Shown here: positions 45,346-53,668 of the stretch, piece after piece
How the letters are laid out: each line of letters begins with the position of its first letter
Numbering within the stretch: position 1 is the stretch's first letter
Assembly (NCBI GenBank): GCA_049889095.1
Contig: JBLJFK010000003.1
DNA: 64,000 bases
Strand: one strand, 5' to 3'
Origin: Ewingella sp049889095
GTDB lineage: Bacteria > Pseudomonadota > Gammaproteobacteria > Enterobacterales > Enterobacteriaceae
Program-made: the position numbers and the translations under genes
The notes under the pieces: generated by a model
The model's database searches: none
Seen by the model: only the letters and a program-made list of their open reading frames with translations
What the model was told of the DNA's origin: nothing

Positions 45346-46647
45346 ATGTTAATCATCGAATTTATTATTGTACTGACAGCGATCTTTCTCGGCGCTCGCC
45401 TGGGAGGGATCGGCATCGGCTTTGCCGGTGGTATTGGGGTACTGGCACTGGCGCTTTGTGGTGTAAAGCCCGGTTCCATCCCGTTTGACGTTATTTCAAT
45501 CATCATGGCCGTTATCGCGGCAATTTCAGTAATGCAAGTCGCCGGCGGAATGGATTATCTGGTCCAGCAAACGGAGAAACTGCTGCGCAAGAATCCTAAG
45601 CAGATCACCTTACTGGCCCCTATTGTCACTTACTTCCTGACCATCTTTGCCGGTACGGGTAACATTTCACTTTCTGCTCTGCCGGTGATCGCAGAAGTGG
45701 CAAAAGAGCAAGGCATCAAACCCTGCAGACCACTCTCGACCGCGGTCGTCGCCGCTCAAATTGCCATTACCGCATCACCGATATCAGCCGCCGTGGTGTA
45801 TATGTCGTCAGTGATGGAAGGCCATGGTGTCAGCTATTTGCACTTACTGATGGTCATGATCCCATCAACGCTCGCAGCCGTGATCGTGATGTCACTGATC
45901 GTGAGCTGGTGCTTCAGCTCAAAACTCTCTGATGACCCGGTCTATTTAAAGCGTTATGAAGAAGGGTTGGTACAGCTGCGCGGCGATAGCGTCGTGGAGA
46001 TCAAGCCAGGTGCCAGACTGTCGGTATTGCTGTTCCTGCTGGGCGTAGTTACCGTTGTCGGTTACGCGGTGGTCAATAGCCCAAGCCTCGGCTGGGTTGC
46101 AACACCGTTGATGAACACCACCAGCGCCATTTTGATCATCATGCTGAGCGTCGCGACGTTGATCACCCTGTTATGCCGCATTAATACGGATGCCATCCTC
46201 TTATCCAGCACGTTTAAAACCGGTATGAGCGCGTGTATTTGTATCCTCGGTGTGGCCTGGTTGGGTGATACCTTTGTGCAGGCGAATATGGGTTGGATTA
46301 AAGAGACTGCTGGCGGGCTGATTCAATCCCACCCTTGGTTACTGGCGGTTATTTTCTTCTTCTGTTCCGCCCTGCTGTATTCGCAGGCTGCGACGGCGAA
46401 AGCGCTGATGCCATTAGCGCTGGCGCTGAATGTCACCCCGCTGACCGCCGTAGCTTCGTTTGCTGCCGTTTCCGGGCTGTTTATTTTACCGACTTACCCG
46501 ACACTGGTAGCAGCAGTGCAAATGGATGATACCGGTACGACAAGAATTGGCCGTTTTGTCTTCAACCATCCGTTCTTCATTCCGGGCACTATAGGGGTTT
46601 TCCTGTCGGTGCTTTTTGGATTCGGTCTGGGCAGTATCATTCTTTAA
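45346..46647 (+). CDS. dcuA: Anaerobic C4-dicarboxylate transporter DcuA
   Basis: The 433-residue inner-membrane carrier has about 10-12 helices and exchanges or imports aspartate, fumarate and succinate. MLIIEFIIVLTAIFLGARLGG and the long conserved APIVTYFLTIFAGTGNISL are typical of the Dcu family. The length is the same as E. coli DcuA. Along with aspA and frdABCD upstream, it completes an aspartate-to-succinate route. The next gene is dsbD; cutA, which lies there in E. coli, is not found. Confidence 0.97.
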   Translation: MLIIEFIIVLTAIFLGARLGGIGIGFAGGIGVLALALCGVKPGSIPFDVISIIMAVIAAISVMQVAGGMDYLVQQTEKLLRKNPKQITLLAPIVTYFLTIFAGTGNISLSALPVIAEVAKEQGIKPCRPLSTAVVAAQIAITASPISAAVVYMSSVMEGHGVSYLHLLMVMIPSTLAAVIVMSLIVSWCFSSKLSDDPVYLKRYEEGLVQLRGDSVVEIKPGARLSVLLFLLGVVTVVGYAVVNSPSLGWVATPLMNTTSAILIIMLSVATLITLLCRINTDAILLSSTFKTGMSACICILGVAWLGDTFVQANMGWIKETAGGLIQSHPWLLAVIFFFCSALLYSQAATAKALMPLALALNVTPLTAVASFAAVSGLFILPTYPTLVAAVQMDDTGTTRIGRFVFNHPFFIPGTIGVFLSVLFGFGLGSIIL

Positions 46648-46657
46648 TCGTTTTCTA

Positions 46658-46675
46658 CAGGGGCTTCGGCCCCTG
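46658..46675 (+). terminator. Hairpin after dcuA
   Basis: A perfect 7-bp GC-rich stem (46658-46664 with 46669-46675) is closed by the stable TTCG tetraloop. No U run follows, so termination may be partial. Confidence 0.6.
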
Positions 46676-46843
46676 AATCAGTGTACTTTGCCCCTCATCT
46701 TACAAACCCTGACACTCCGGCGCTTTCTGCTTACCGAAGGGGCGGGGTATAATCATATTCTGTTAGTGTGCTTTGAGATGATACCGTCCGCAGCCTCTTT
46801 CGATTCACCCAGTGGCCCGTATGCTGCCGCGAGCAAGAGAATA

Positions 46844-48589
46844 ATGACCCGCATGGATTTCCGTCTACCCCGTCTTTTATTGCTATTTTTTAGTTTGTTT
46901 TTCCTGCCGCTTCATGCGCAGGCTTCTCTGTTTGATAAACCCGCAAACCCGCAATTTGTGCCCGTTGATCAGGCTTTCGACTTCGATTTTCAGCAACAAG
47001 GGCCAAACCTCAAACTTAATTGGAAGATCCGCGAAGGTTATTACCTCTACCGAGATAAAATTGAACTGGTAGGCCATGAGGCGCAGCTGGCAGCATTTAT
47101 TTTGCCTAAGGGCCTTGAGCACCATGACGAGTTCTTCGGCAATACAGAAGTCTATGAGAAACAGCTCAGCCTGAGCGTGCCGCTGCGCGCTGCCAGCAGC
47201 CAGGCATCACTCAAAGTGACCTATCAAGGTTGTGCGGTGGCGGGATTCTGCTATCCGCCAGAGACCCGCGAGATCCCGCTCAACGAAGTAGTAGAACGGG
47301 TAGCAACGTCAGATAGCTCAGCGACTCCGCCTGCCAAAGGCATCGATGTCACCCCTTCGCCACAAGTGACACAGCTGCCATTCTCTCCATTATGGGCATT
47401 GCTAATTGGCATCGGCATCGCCTTCACTCCTTGCGTACTGCCGATGTATCCGCTGATTTCCGGCATTATTCTGGGACGTCAGCGGCCACATAGCATGAAG
47501 CGTATTTTCCTGTTGGCCATGTTTTACGTACAGGGAATGGCGCTGACCTACACTCTGCTTGGCATGGCGGTTGCGGCAGCTGGATTGCAGTTTCAAGCTG
47601 CGCTGCAAAGTTCGTGGGTGTTGATTACGCTGTCGATCGCCTTTGTAGCGCTGGCTCTGTCAATGTTCGGTATGTTCAGTCTGCAATTGCCTTCATCGCT
47701 ACAAACTCGCCTGACACTCTGGAGTAACGAGCAGAAAGGTGGTTCGCTGACTGGCGTGTTTATCATGGGTGCCCTCGCCGGGCTGATTTGCTCGCCTTGC
47801 ACGACCGCGCCGTTGAGCGCTATTTTGCTTTATATCGCACAAAGCGGAAATCTGTGGGCGGGCGGCGGAACACTCTATCTTTATGCGCTGGGAATGGGGA
47901 TCCCGCTGATTATCGTCACTTTATTCGGGAATCGCCTGCTGCCGCGCAGCGGCCCGTGGATGCAATACGTCAAAGAGGGCTTCGGCTTTGTCATCCTCGC
48001 CCTGCCGGTCTTCCTGCTGGAACGTATTATCGGTGACACGTGGGGATTACGCCTGTGGAGTACGCTGGGTATCGCGTTTTTTGGTTGGGCGTTATTACTC
48101 AGCCTGACAAGTCAGCGTGGCCTGATGCGCGTGCTGCAACTGCTGTTCCTCGCCGCAGCGATGATTGTCAGTCGACCGTTGCAGGACTGGGCATTTGCTC
48201 CTTCAGACACAGCGACGACGGCTCAGCATGCCCTCAAGTTTCAGCCAATTAATAATGTTGATGAGCTAAATACCGCACTAGAGACTGCCCGGGGGAAGCG
48301 AGTAATGCTTGATCTCTACGCTGACTGGTGTGTCGCCTGCAAAGAATTCGAAAAATATACTTTTACCGCACCACAGGTGCAGAATGAACTGCGAGATACG
48401 GTGATATTGCAGGCTGATGTCACGCAAAATAATCCGCAACAGGTGGCGTTACTTAAACGGCTCCAGGTATTAGGCCTGCCGACCATCCTGTTTTTTGGCG
48501 CAGATGGAAAAGAGTTGCCAGGAACACGTGTAACCGGCTTTATGGATGCAGTCCAATTCACCGGGCATTTGCAGAAAACCCAGCCTTAA
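46844..48589 (+). CDS. dsbD: Thiol:disulfide interchange protein DsbD
   Basis: DsbD moves electrons from cytoplasmic thioredoxin to periplasmic DsbC, DsbG and CcmG. A signal peptide (about 1-27) is followed by the periplasmic alpha domain with YQGCAVAGFCYP, a membrane beta domain of eight helices with the cysteines in FTPCVLPMYP and CSPCTTAPLS, and a C-terminal thioredoxin-like gamma domain with WCVACK. The ATG at 46844 (581 aa) or 46853 fits; AAGAGA precedes the first. A TATAAT lies upstream at 46748-46753, but with no good -35. Confidence 0.96.
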   Translation: MTRMDFRLPRLLLLFFSLFFLPLHAQASLFDKPANPQFVPVDQAFDFDFQQQGPNLKLNWKIREGYYLYRDKIELVGHEAQLAAFILPKGLEHHDEFFGNTEVYEKQLSLSVPLRAASSQASLKVTYQGCAVAGFCYPPETREIPLNEVVERVATSDSSATPPAKGIDVTPSPQVTQLPFSPLWALLIGIGIAFTPCVLPMYPLISGIILGRQRPHSMKRIFLLAMFYVQGMALTYTLLGMAVAAAGLQFQAALQSSWVLITLSIAFVALALSMFGMFSLQLPSSLQTRLTLWSNEQKGGSLTGVFIMGALAGLICSPCTTAPLSAILLYIAQSGNLWAGGGTLYLYALGMGIPLIIVTLFGNRLLPRSGPWMQYVKEGFGFVILALPVFLLERIIGDTWGLRLWSTLGIAFFGWALLLSLTSQRGLMRVLQLLFLAAAMIVSRPLQDWAFAPSDTATTAQHALKFQPINNVDELNTALETARGKRVMLDLYADWCVACKEFEKYTFTAPQVQNELRDTVILQADVTQNNPQQVALLKRLQVLGLPTILFFGADGKELPGTRVTGFMDAVQFTGHLQKTQP

Positions 48590-48631
48590 ACGACACTACT
48601 TTCTGAAGTACGCGAATTGGAGGAGGCAAAC

Positions 48632-49207
48632 GTGCTACGTGAACAGGTCCTTGACCAGACACTTAATCTTTTGGAACAGCGCGGTTTGGCCACACTGTCA
48701 CTGGAGTCAATCGCTGAGCTGGTGAGCGTTCCACTCAGTGATTTACGCCGTTTCTGGCCCGATGCAGAGGCGCTGTTGTATGACAGCCTGCGTCATCATG
48801 GCGAACAGATTGATATATGGCGACGCCAGTTATTGCTTGATCAAACGTTGAGCGCCCCGCAAAAATTGCTGGCTCGGTATAAAGTTCTGGACGAACAGGT
48901 TCGTTTGAACCGCTACCCTGGCTGTCTGTTTATAGCGGCATGCAGTTTCTACCCAGACAGCGAGGCTCCTATCCATCAATTGGCTGAAAAGCAGAAGCAA
49001 GCCTCTTACCAGTACACGCTAGAGTTATTGCAGGAGATGGGTTCAGACGACGCACAGATGGTGGCTGAGCAGATGGAGTTGATACTTGAGGGTTGTTTGA
49101 GCAAGCTGCTGGTAAAACGTCAACTGCATGATGTTGCGGTCGCCAGACGGCTTGCTGAAGATGTACTCAACGTGGCTCGCTGCCGTGAGCACGGCGCACT
49201 GGCGTGA
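48632..49207 (+). CDS. yjdC: TetR-family regulator YjdC
   Basis: The 191-residue TetR-type protein has an N-terminal helix-turn-helix (about residues 10-45, LESIAELVSVPLSDLRRFW) and a conserved ligand/dimer domain with NRYPGCLFIAACSFYPD. The start is GTG at 48632 preceded by GGAGGAGG, which gives exactly the E. coli length; a TTG five codons earlier is unlikely. It follows dsbD by 42 bases and may be cotranscribed. The natural ligand is not settled. Confidence 0.9.
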   Translation: MLREQVLDQTLNLLEQRGLATLSLESIAELVSVPLSDLRRFWPDAEALLYDSLRHHGEQIDIWRRQLLLDQTLSAPQKLLARYKVLDEQVRLNRYPGCLFIAACSFYPDSEAPIHQLAEKQKQASYQYTLELLQEMGSDDAQMVAEQMELILEGCLSKLLVKRQLHDVAVARRLAEDVLNVARCREHGALA

Positions 49208-49295
49208 TAAACAGGCTAAAAGAATCTTTTCATGACTTTTTTGCCTGAAAAGCCAGCAAACGAACCCTTTTTATGGTGTTTGTCGCATAAAGCCG

Positions 49296-49324
49296 TTGAC
49301 GGCTTAAGGCCAATACGGTTTAAT
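49296..49324 (+). promoter_or_regulatory. Promoter of tRNA-Phe
   Basis: TTGACG (49296-49301), a 17-bp spacer and TTTAAT (49319-49324) are followed by a GCGCCCC discriminator, the pattern of stringently controlled tRNA promoters. Transcription would start just before the tRNA. Confidence 0.85.
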
Positions 49325-49334
49325 GCGCCCCGTT

Positions 49335-49410
49335 GCCCGGATAGCTCAGTCGGTAGAGCAAGGGATTGAAAATCCCTGTGTCCTTGGTTCGATTCCGAGT
49401 CCGGGCACCA
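49335..49410 (+). tRNA. pheU: tRNA-Phe (GAA)
   Basis: A 76-base cloverleaf with encoded CCA has the anticodon GAA flanked by T and A (ATTGAAAATC). This locus corresponds to the E. coli tRNA-Phe gene next to yjdC, a known integration site for genomic islands. The accessory block begins right behind it. I did not find a second copy of the tRNA 3' end in the window. Confidence 0.97.
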
Positions 49411-49420
49411 TATTTTAAAA

Positions 49421-49446
49421 AAACCAGCCTAAGGGCTGGTTTTTTG
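49421..49446 (+). terminator. Terminator of tRNA-Phe
   Basis: A perfect 9-bp stem (49421-49429 with 49434-49442) with a TAAG loop runs into a T stretch. Confidence 0.88.
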
Positions 49447-49609
49447 CTTTCTGGCATTTATAAACAGCTTGCCCGCACTCATTTTCTCTCTTTATTCGCC
49501 ATTCCTGACCGCATTAATCGATCAGACTTATCCCATAAAGCCATATTAAACCAGCATTTGAACTGATACATTGCAGGTTGCAACATTGCGCAAATTTATA
49601 GGATGTAAA

Positions 49610-50635
49610 ATGCCTTCGTTCCCTTTTTCGCTATTTCCCCCGGCTTTAAAAACAGGTGATACGATTGGTTTTTTCTCTTCGTCTTCACCGGCAACCGTGA
49701 CCGCCTCCCGACGTTTCGCGAGGGGAAAACAATTTCTGGAAGAGAAGGGGTTCGTGCTGAAAGCAGGCTCACTGACGGGGAAATCCGACCATTACCGCTC
49801 GGGCTCGATTCAGGCACGTGTGGAAGAGCTTAACCAATTGATTCGCGATCCTCAGGTACGCTGTATCATGTCGACAATCGGAGGCAGCAACAGCAATTCC
49901 GTGCTGCCGTTGCTCGATTACGATGCGCTGCTGGCAGACCCCAAAATTATCATTGGCTATTCAGATACCACCGCGCTGTTAGCAGGGATATACGCTAAAA
50001 CTGGGCTAATCACATTCTATGGCCCGGCTCTGGTGGCCTCTTTTGGAGAGTTCCCGCCGCTGGTTGATGAAACCTATGCCTCTTTCGCTGACATTGTGAT
50101 GGCAAAGCTCAGCGAGCCTTATAGCTATCGCCTGCCTTCGCTCTGGACGGATGAAAAACTCAACTGGAATGATGAAACTCCGGTCAGAACCAAGCAGCTG
50201 TATCCGAATACCTGTCGCTTTCTGGGTAGGGGGTGGGTTGAAGGACGCGTCATCGGCGGCAATCTGAATACGATGTCTGGCATCTGGGGCAGCCATTATA
50301 TGCCGGAAATCCGTCAGGGCGATATTCTGTTTATTGAAGATAGCCTGAAAGACATTGGCACCGTTGAGCGATCTTTTTCTATGCTCAAGCTAAATGGCAT
50401 TTTTGATCGCGTCAGTGCCATCCTGTTAGGTAAGCACGAGCTATTCGATGACGGAGGAACAGGAAGACAACCGGTTGATGTGCTGCTCGAAGTACTCAAC
50501 GGGCAGGAAATACCGCTGGTGGATGGTTTTGACTGCTGTCATACCCATCCAATGTTAACGCTGCCATTAGGCGCAAATCTGGCTATAGACTTCAGCCGCC
50601 AACAGGTTCATATCACCAGTCAGTACCTGTCCTGA
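49610..50635 (+). CDS. S66-family peptidase (MccF/LD-carboxypeptidase-like)
   Basis: The 341-residue cytoplasmic protein belongs to serine peptidase family S66, which includes LdcA (muropeptide L,D-carboxypeptidase) and MccF (resistance to microcin C). The nucleophile motif is GGSNSNS (Ser95 likely), with a Glu in LFIEDS (E243) and a His in DCCHTHPM (H311). The GGxNSN form is closer to MccF than to LdcA, so it may hydrolyse acyl-AMP-like or other amino-acid conjugates. The ATG at 49610 has AGGATG upstream; a TTG at 49571 is less likely. It stands alone behind tRNA-Phe, with no microcin genes nearby. Confidence 0.82.
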   Translation: MPSFPFSLFPPALKTGDTIGFFSSSSPATVTASRRFARGKQFLEEKGFVLKAGSLTGKSDHYRSGSIQARVEELNQLIRDPQVRCIMSTIGGSNSNSVLPLLDYDALLADPKIIIGYSDTTALLAGIYAKTGLITFYGPALVASFGEFPPLVDETYASFADIVMAKLSEPYSYRLPSLWTDEKLNWNDETPVRTKQLYPNTCRFLGRGWVEGRVIGGNLNTMSGIWGSHYMPEIRQGDILFIEDSLKDIGTVERSFSMLKLNGIFDRVSAILLGKHELFDDGGTGRQPVDVLLEVLNGQEIPLVDGFDCCHTHPMLTLPLGANLAIDFSRQQVHITSQYLS

Positions 50636-50832
50636 ATCCGGATTAATCAAGTACTACTAAAATTCCGCACGTGATTTATATTGTTTACTATCATAAGAAA
50701 ACCGCCAGAAAATACGTCATGGTTTAAGATTTCGGGAAAGTCACGTGTAAAAAATTATGACAAAACTCTATTTTATAAATAGAACAGTTTATACTGGCTG
50801 GCAGCATTCTCAGTATATAAAGGGGGAACGCA

Positions 50833-50849
50833 AACTTAAGTGAACTTAA
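50833..50849. repeat. Direct repeat upstream of the winged-helix regulator
   Basis: AACTTAA occurs twice with 10-bp period (50833-50839 and 50843-50849), about 55 bases before the regulator gene. A helical-turn spacing fits a tandem protein-binding site. Nothing more can be said without data. Further up, CACGTGA and TCACGTG form a widely spaced inverted pair. Confidence 0.35.
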
Positions 50850-50902
50850 TTACCTAATGCTGTGAAACGTAGGATCTACAAGACAAATAGAAAGGGACGC
50901 AT

Positions 50903-51775
50903 ATGAATTATCTAATTGAGAATAAAATAGTCTTCAATCCGGAGGATAACTCACTTTCATTACTGAATGATGCTGAAAGTAAAATCACCGTATCTAATCC
51001 TGCGCGAAGAGTATTATCACTGTTACTTGAGCAACATGGTACCGTTGTAGAACGTGAGACATTCTTTAAAAAGGTATGGGATGACTATGGGTTAACAGCC
51101 AGCAATAATAATCTCAATCATTGCATCAGCAAATTACGTAAAGTGATTGTCACACTGGGTTATCTCGATGAGTTTATCGTCACTGTACCTAAAGTCGGCT
51201 TTACCATAAGAAAAGAACGAGATATTACGTCACAGCTCGGGATAACCGTTGCACAGGAGAGAACCGCGGCACTACCAGAGGAAACACTAACCGCGCCTGA
51301 AACCCCGGATGTTGCAAAAAAAGCAGCCCCCACAGAAACGGCAGAATCAGAACAACAGAGTGCATCATTGTCAGCAACCAAAAAGATAAACTATAAATAT
51401 CCTTTTATTTTCAGTGCATTTTTTCTGTTCTCATTTTTTGCGTGGGTTTTTTACACGCTGCATGGCGTGATGTCCGATCCCAAAGCAAAGCTGCAGATTA
51501 GCAGAATCGGAGCCTGTGAACTGTATTCTACGGCCCCGGTATCTCAGTCCAGAAAAGAGAATTTCATTCAACTAGCACAGACATTCATTCTGAAACAGAA
51601 GATAACCTGCACACCTGGAGATATTCTCATATTCCAAGGTGAGCAATTCACGGCCCCGATTAACACGAGTTCAGTCCGTGTTTTCATGGCACAGTGCAGC
51701 ACGAATGGCGCTCATAAAGTTAACATTTGCATCAGCTATTATGTGAATGACAGGACAACGAATGATAAGTTTTAA
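50903..51775 (+). CDS. Membrane-bound winged-helix transcriptional regulator (CadC/ToxR-like)
   Basis: The 290-residue protein has an OmpR/PhoB-type winged helix (about 1-105: VWDDYGLTASNNNLNHCISKLRK, recognition helix, and IVTVPKVGFTIR, wing), a Pro/Thr/Glu-rich cytoplasmic linker (about 115-160), one transmembrane helix (about 166-188) and a short periplasmic domain with four cysteines (about C205, C236, C265, C276). This is the CadC/ToxR layout for sensing outside signals. GGGACGC precedes the ATG. It overlaps the next, broken, FidL-like gene by 14 bases. Target genes are unknown; the fimbrial operon nearby is a natural candidate. Confidence 0.8.
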   Translation: MNYLIENKIVFNPEDNSLSLLNDAESKITVSNPARRVLSLLLEQHGTVVERETFFKKVWDDYGLTASNNNLNHCISKLRKVIVTLGYLDEFIVTVPKVGFTIRKERDITSQLGITVAQERTAALPEETLTAPETPDVAKKAAPTETAESEQQSASLSATKKINYKYPFIFSAFFLFSFFAWVFYTLHGVMSDPKAKLQISRIGACELYSTAPVSQSRKENFIQLAQTFILKQKITCTPGDILIFQGEQFTAPINTSSVRVFMAQCSTNGAHKVNICISYYVNDRTTNDKF

Positions 51776-52318
51776 AAAATGGCCATCACTAGGTCTGAAA
51801 ATAATCATGTTGACATTAATACTGGCTTGAGCATTATTTTCAGTGGTTCTATACGATTCATTAATCAAAAATGACAAGTTCGTACTTCCTGTAAAAACCA
51901 TATGCAAAGGAAATATTATCGTAGAGACCAATTATGATAATCAAAGGGCCAAGATGAAAAGTTCATTTTATCTTAGCTTTCTTGATAAGAATAAACCCTG
52001 GTATCTCTGAGCGGAACGGGATATTTATATGATAATAACGATAAGGTTATCGAACGAAAGGCCATAATGCGGAATATTTATTATAACTATATCTATGAGA
52101 GCAAACCTACAGACACCTATTCACTGACCAGCACCCAAATAAATATCAATAGCGTAGATAATATAGACCAAAAAATGTACTCACTTTTATTAATTAACAG
52201 TTTTTTCCTGATCGGCCATACGGACACTATTGTCCTGAAAAAATACGATGTTAACACTATGCTTATTGAAAGTAATTTTTCTCCGATTGCGATATGTGTA
52301 TTTAAAAACAAGCGCTGA
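51762..52318 (+). pseudogene. Broken FidL-like membrane protein gene
   Basis: An ATG inside the end of the regulator gene opens a frame with an N-terminal membrane helix, but TGA interrupts it in codon 23 (51828-51830). Reading on, the frame hits TGA again at 52008-52010, and the continuation (GTGYLYDNNDKVIERKA through to PIAICVFKNKR) is in another frame, so one indel lies near 52005. Joined, the parts give about 185 residues with the FidL-like layout: helix, CKGN, GTGYLY, a polar beta-rich region and a final ICV. FidL-like genes often sit behind such regulators. It looks like a recent pseudogene, AT-rich compared with its neighbours. Confidence 0.7.
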
Positions 52319-52342
52319 AACCGGCAATTCTATTTGTACTTT

Positions 52343-52615
52343 TCATTTGTAGTACAGGTAAAGATGGAAACCGCAGGCCTGCGCATAGCGCGCCAGTGTA
52401 TTGAAACCAGCCTGAGCAGGACGCTTCTCAAGGCGTGTGATCGCGGGAGGCGTTACACCGAGTCGTCTGGCCAGCTCGGTTTTACTCAGGCCCGCATCCT
52501 CCCGTATGGTTTGCAGCATCGTATGAATCTGAGCTTCAGCGATAAGCTCCGGCGCCCTTACGGAGTAACGAGGCTCTTCCAGCGCCTGAGCGCGCAATTT
52601 AGCCGTTCTTAACAT
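52343..52615 (-). CDS. XRE-type HTH regulator at the end of the fimbrial operon
   Basis: The 90-residue protein has a Cro/C1-type helix-turn-helix (about residues 32-72, LSKTELARRLGVTPPAITRLEK). It is the last gene of the leftward fimbrial operon, 26 bases after the adhesin gene, with GGGAG before the ATG. Position and size recall MrpJ of Proteus, an XRE protein encoded at the end of Pap-class mrp operons that represses motility, but I see no sequence proof of orthology. It could also be an orphan HigA-like antitoxin; no toxin gene is beside it. Confidence 0.75.
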   Translation of the reverse strand: MLRTAKLRAQALEEPRYSVRAPELIAEAQIHTMLQTIREDAGLSKTELARRLGVTPPAITRLEKRPAQAGFNTLARYAQACGFHLYLYYK

Positions 52616-52641
52616 GTCGTTCTCCCTGTTCTGAGATGAGA

Positions 52642-53619
52642 TCAGTAGTAGTTAATCTTGACGATCACTGACGCATCAAACTGCCCAAGTGAAAGCGTCT
52701 TTCCTGGGATCGTGCTGAGTTTTGCGGTGAAATTTTTGGTGACCTCATTAACGTTGTTTAGCTCAGCAAAGTTGTCATAGCGATTAAAGGTAATGGCCTG
52801 ATCTTTATCGTTATAAAGCATAAGTTTAGCGCCATTCGATAAATCAATTGCGGTATTATCCAGTAACGGGCTGGCGGTCGAGAACTCAGCCTGAAGGGAG
52901 AAATTATCGAGACATCCCTGCTTCACCGCCTTGATAGCGAACGGCAAAGATATACCCGAAGAACGTGACAGGGTGGTGCTTTGAATCGAGCCAAAATCAA
53001 CGATCTGCGATTCCGGATAGACTTTTAAGTCCGAGCCACAGGCCAGGAAACGAATCCCCTGCAAACCCGACAGGTTATATTTGAGGTTTTTCGCCCCCGG
53101 TGTTTTATTGATACCCCGGCTGCCATCAAGCTGGAATACCGTGAACTGATCGGTGCCCTGATAATGTCCGCTGGAAGGCGCATTGCCGCTGACCTTGATG
53201 TACAAACGGAACGTGACATTGACAGTAACGCTCTGTCCTTTTCTTATCGGCGCACTATTGGTGCTCAGGCGTTGTTCGTTCTGCTCAAGATCTTGTCCGT
53301 TGTAACTCACACCGAGCAGCAATCCCTCACCGATCGACTGGGATTTTGGATTGAAGTAGAAATGCACAACGTCAACGATGGAACCGAGCACGTTATTGCA
53401 GTACGCGGTGACGTTGATGTCGTTCGATTCCCAGACTTTGGTTCCGACGGGTACATTCGCCGGTATGGCCAACTGCCCCACAGGAATGGCCGGTTTATCC
53501 ACTATATTGGTGCCTTTCTCTACGCAGTCGAGCGCCAGCGCACTGTGGTAAAATAGGGAGATCAGGATGAACATCGCTACCCGCCACCATGTTACTCGAT
53601 AAATTTCAGGCATAACCAT
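52642..53619 (-). CDS. Fimbrial tip adhesin / minor fimbrial subunit
   Basis: The 325-residue secreted protein has a signal peptide (about 1-30, ending ALAL), an N-terminal domain with several Cys (about 31-195) that would be the receptor-binding part, and a C-terminal pilin-type domain ending TLSLGQFDASVIVKINYY, the beta strand by which chaperone and usher handle a subunit. The two-domain size is that of tip adhesins; the receptor is unknown. It follows the chaperone gene by 49 bases. GC content is similar to its operon partners. Confidence 0.78.
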   Translation of the reverse strand: MVMPEIYRVTWWRVAMFILISLFYHSALALDCVEKGTNIVDKPAIPVGQLAIPANVPVGTKVWESNDINVTAYCNNVLGSIVDVVHFYFNPKSQSIGEGLLLGVSYNGQDLEQNEQRLSTNSAPIRKGQSVTVNVTFRLYIKVSGNAPSSGHYQGTDQFTVFQLDGSRGINKTPGAKNLKYNLSGLQGIRFLACGSDLKVYPESQIVDFGSIQSTTLSRSSGISLPFAIKAVKQGCLDNFSLQAEFSTASPLLDNTAIDLSNGAKLMLYNDKDQAITFNRYDNFAELNNVNEVTKNFTAKLSTIPGKTLSLGQFDASVIVKINYY

Positions 53620-53668
53620 TCCAACCTTTCAGATAAAAGTAATGACAAATAAAGGGTTAACTCAGCCT

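Noticed and set aside
49335..49410. att site duplication of the tRNA-Phe 3' end
   Set aside because: I looked for the last 15-20 bases of the tRNA in the downstream block and saw no second copy, so an integration event cannot be shown from this window.
51762..52010. Selenocysteine (TGA) codons in the FidL-like gene
   Set aside because: The first TGA lies in a membrane helix, the second is followed by a frame change, and no SECIS-like hairpin or selenoprotein motif is visible. Decay explains both better.
52343..52615. Toxin-antitoxin module around the XRE gene
   Set aside because: No small toxin-like frame lies on either side; the gene follows the adhesin directly and abuts the convergent pseudogene.
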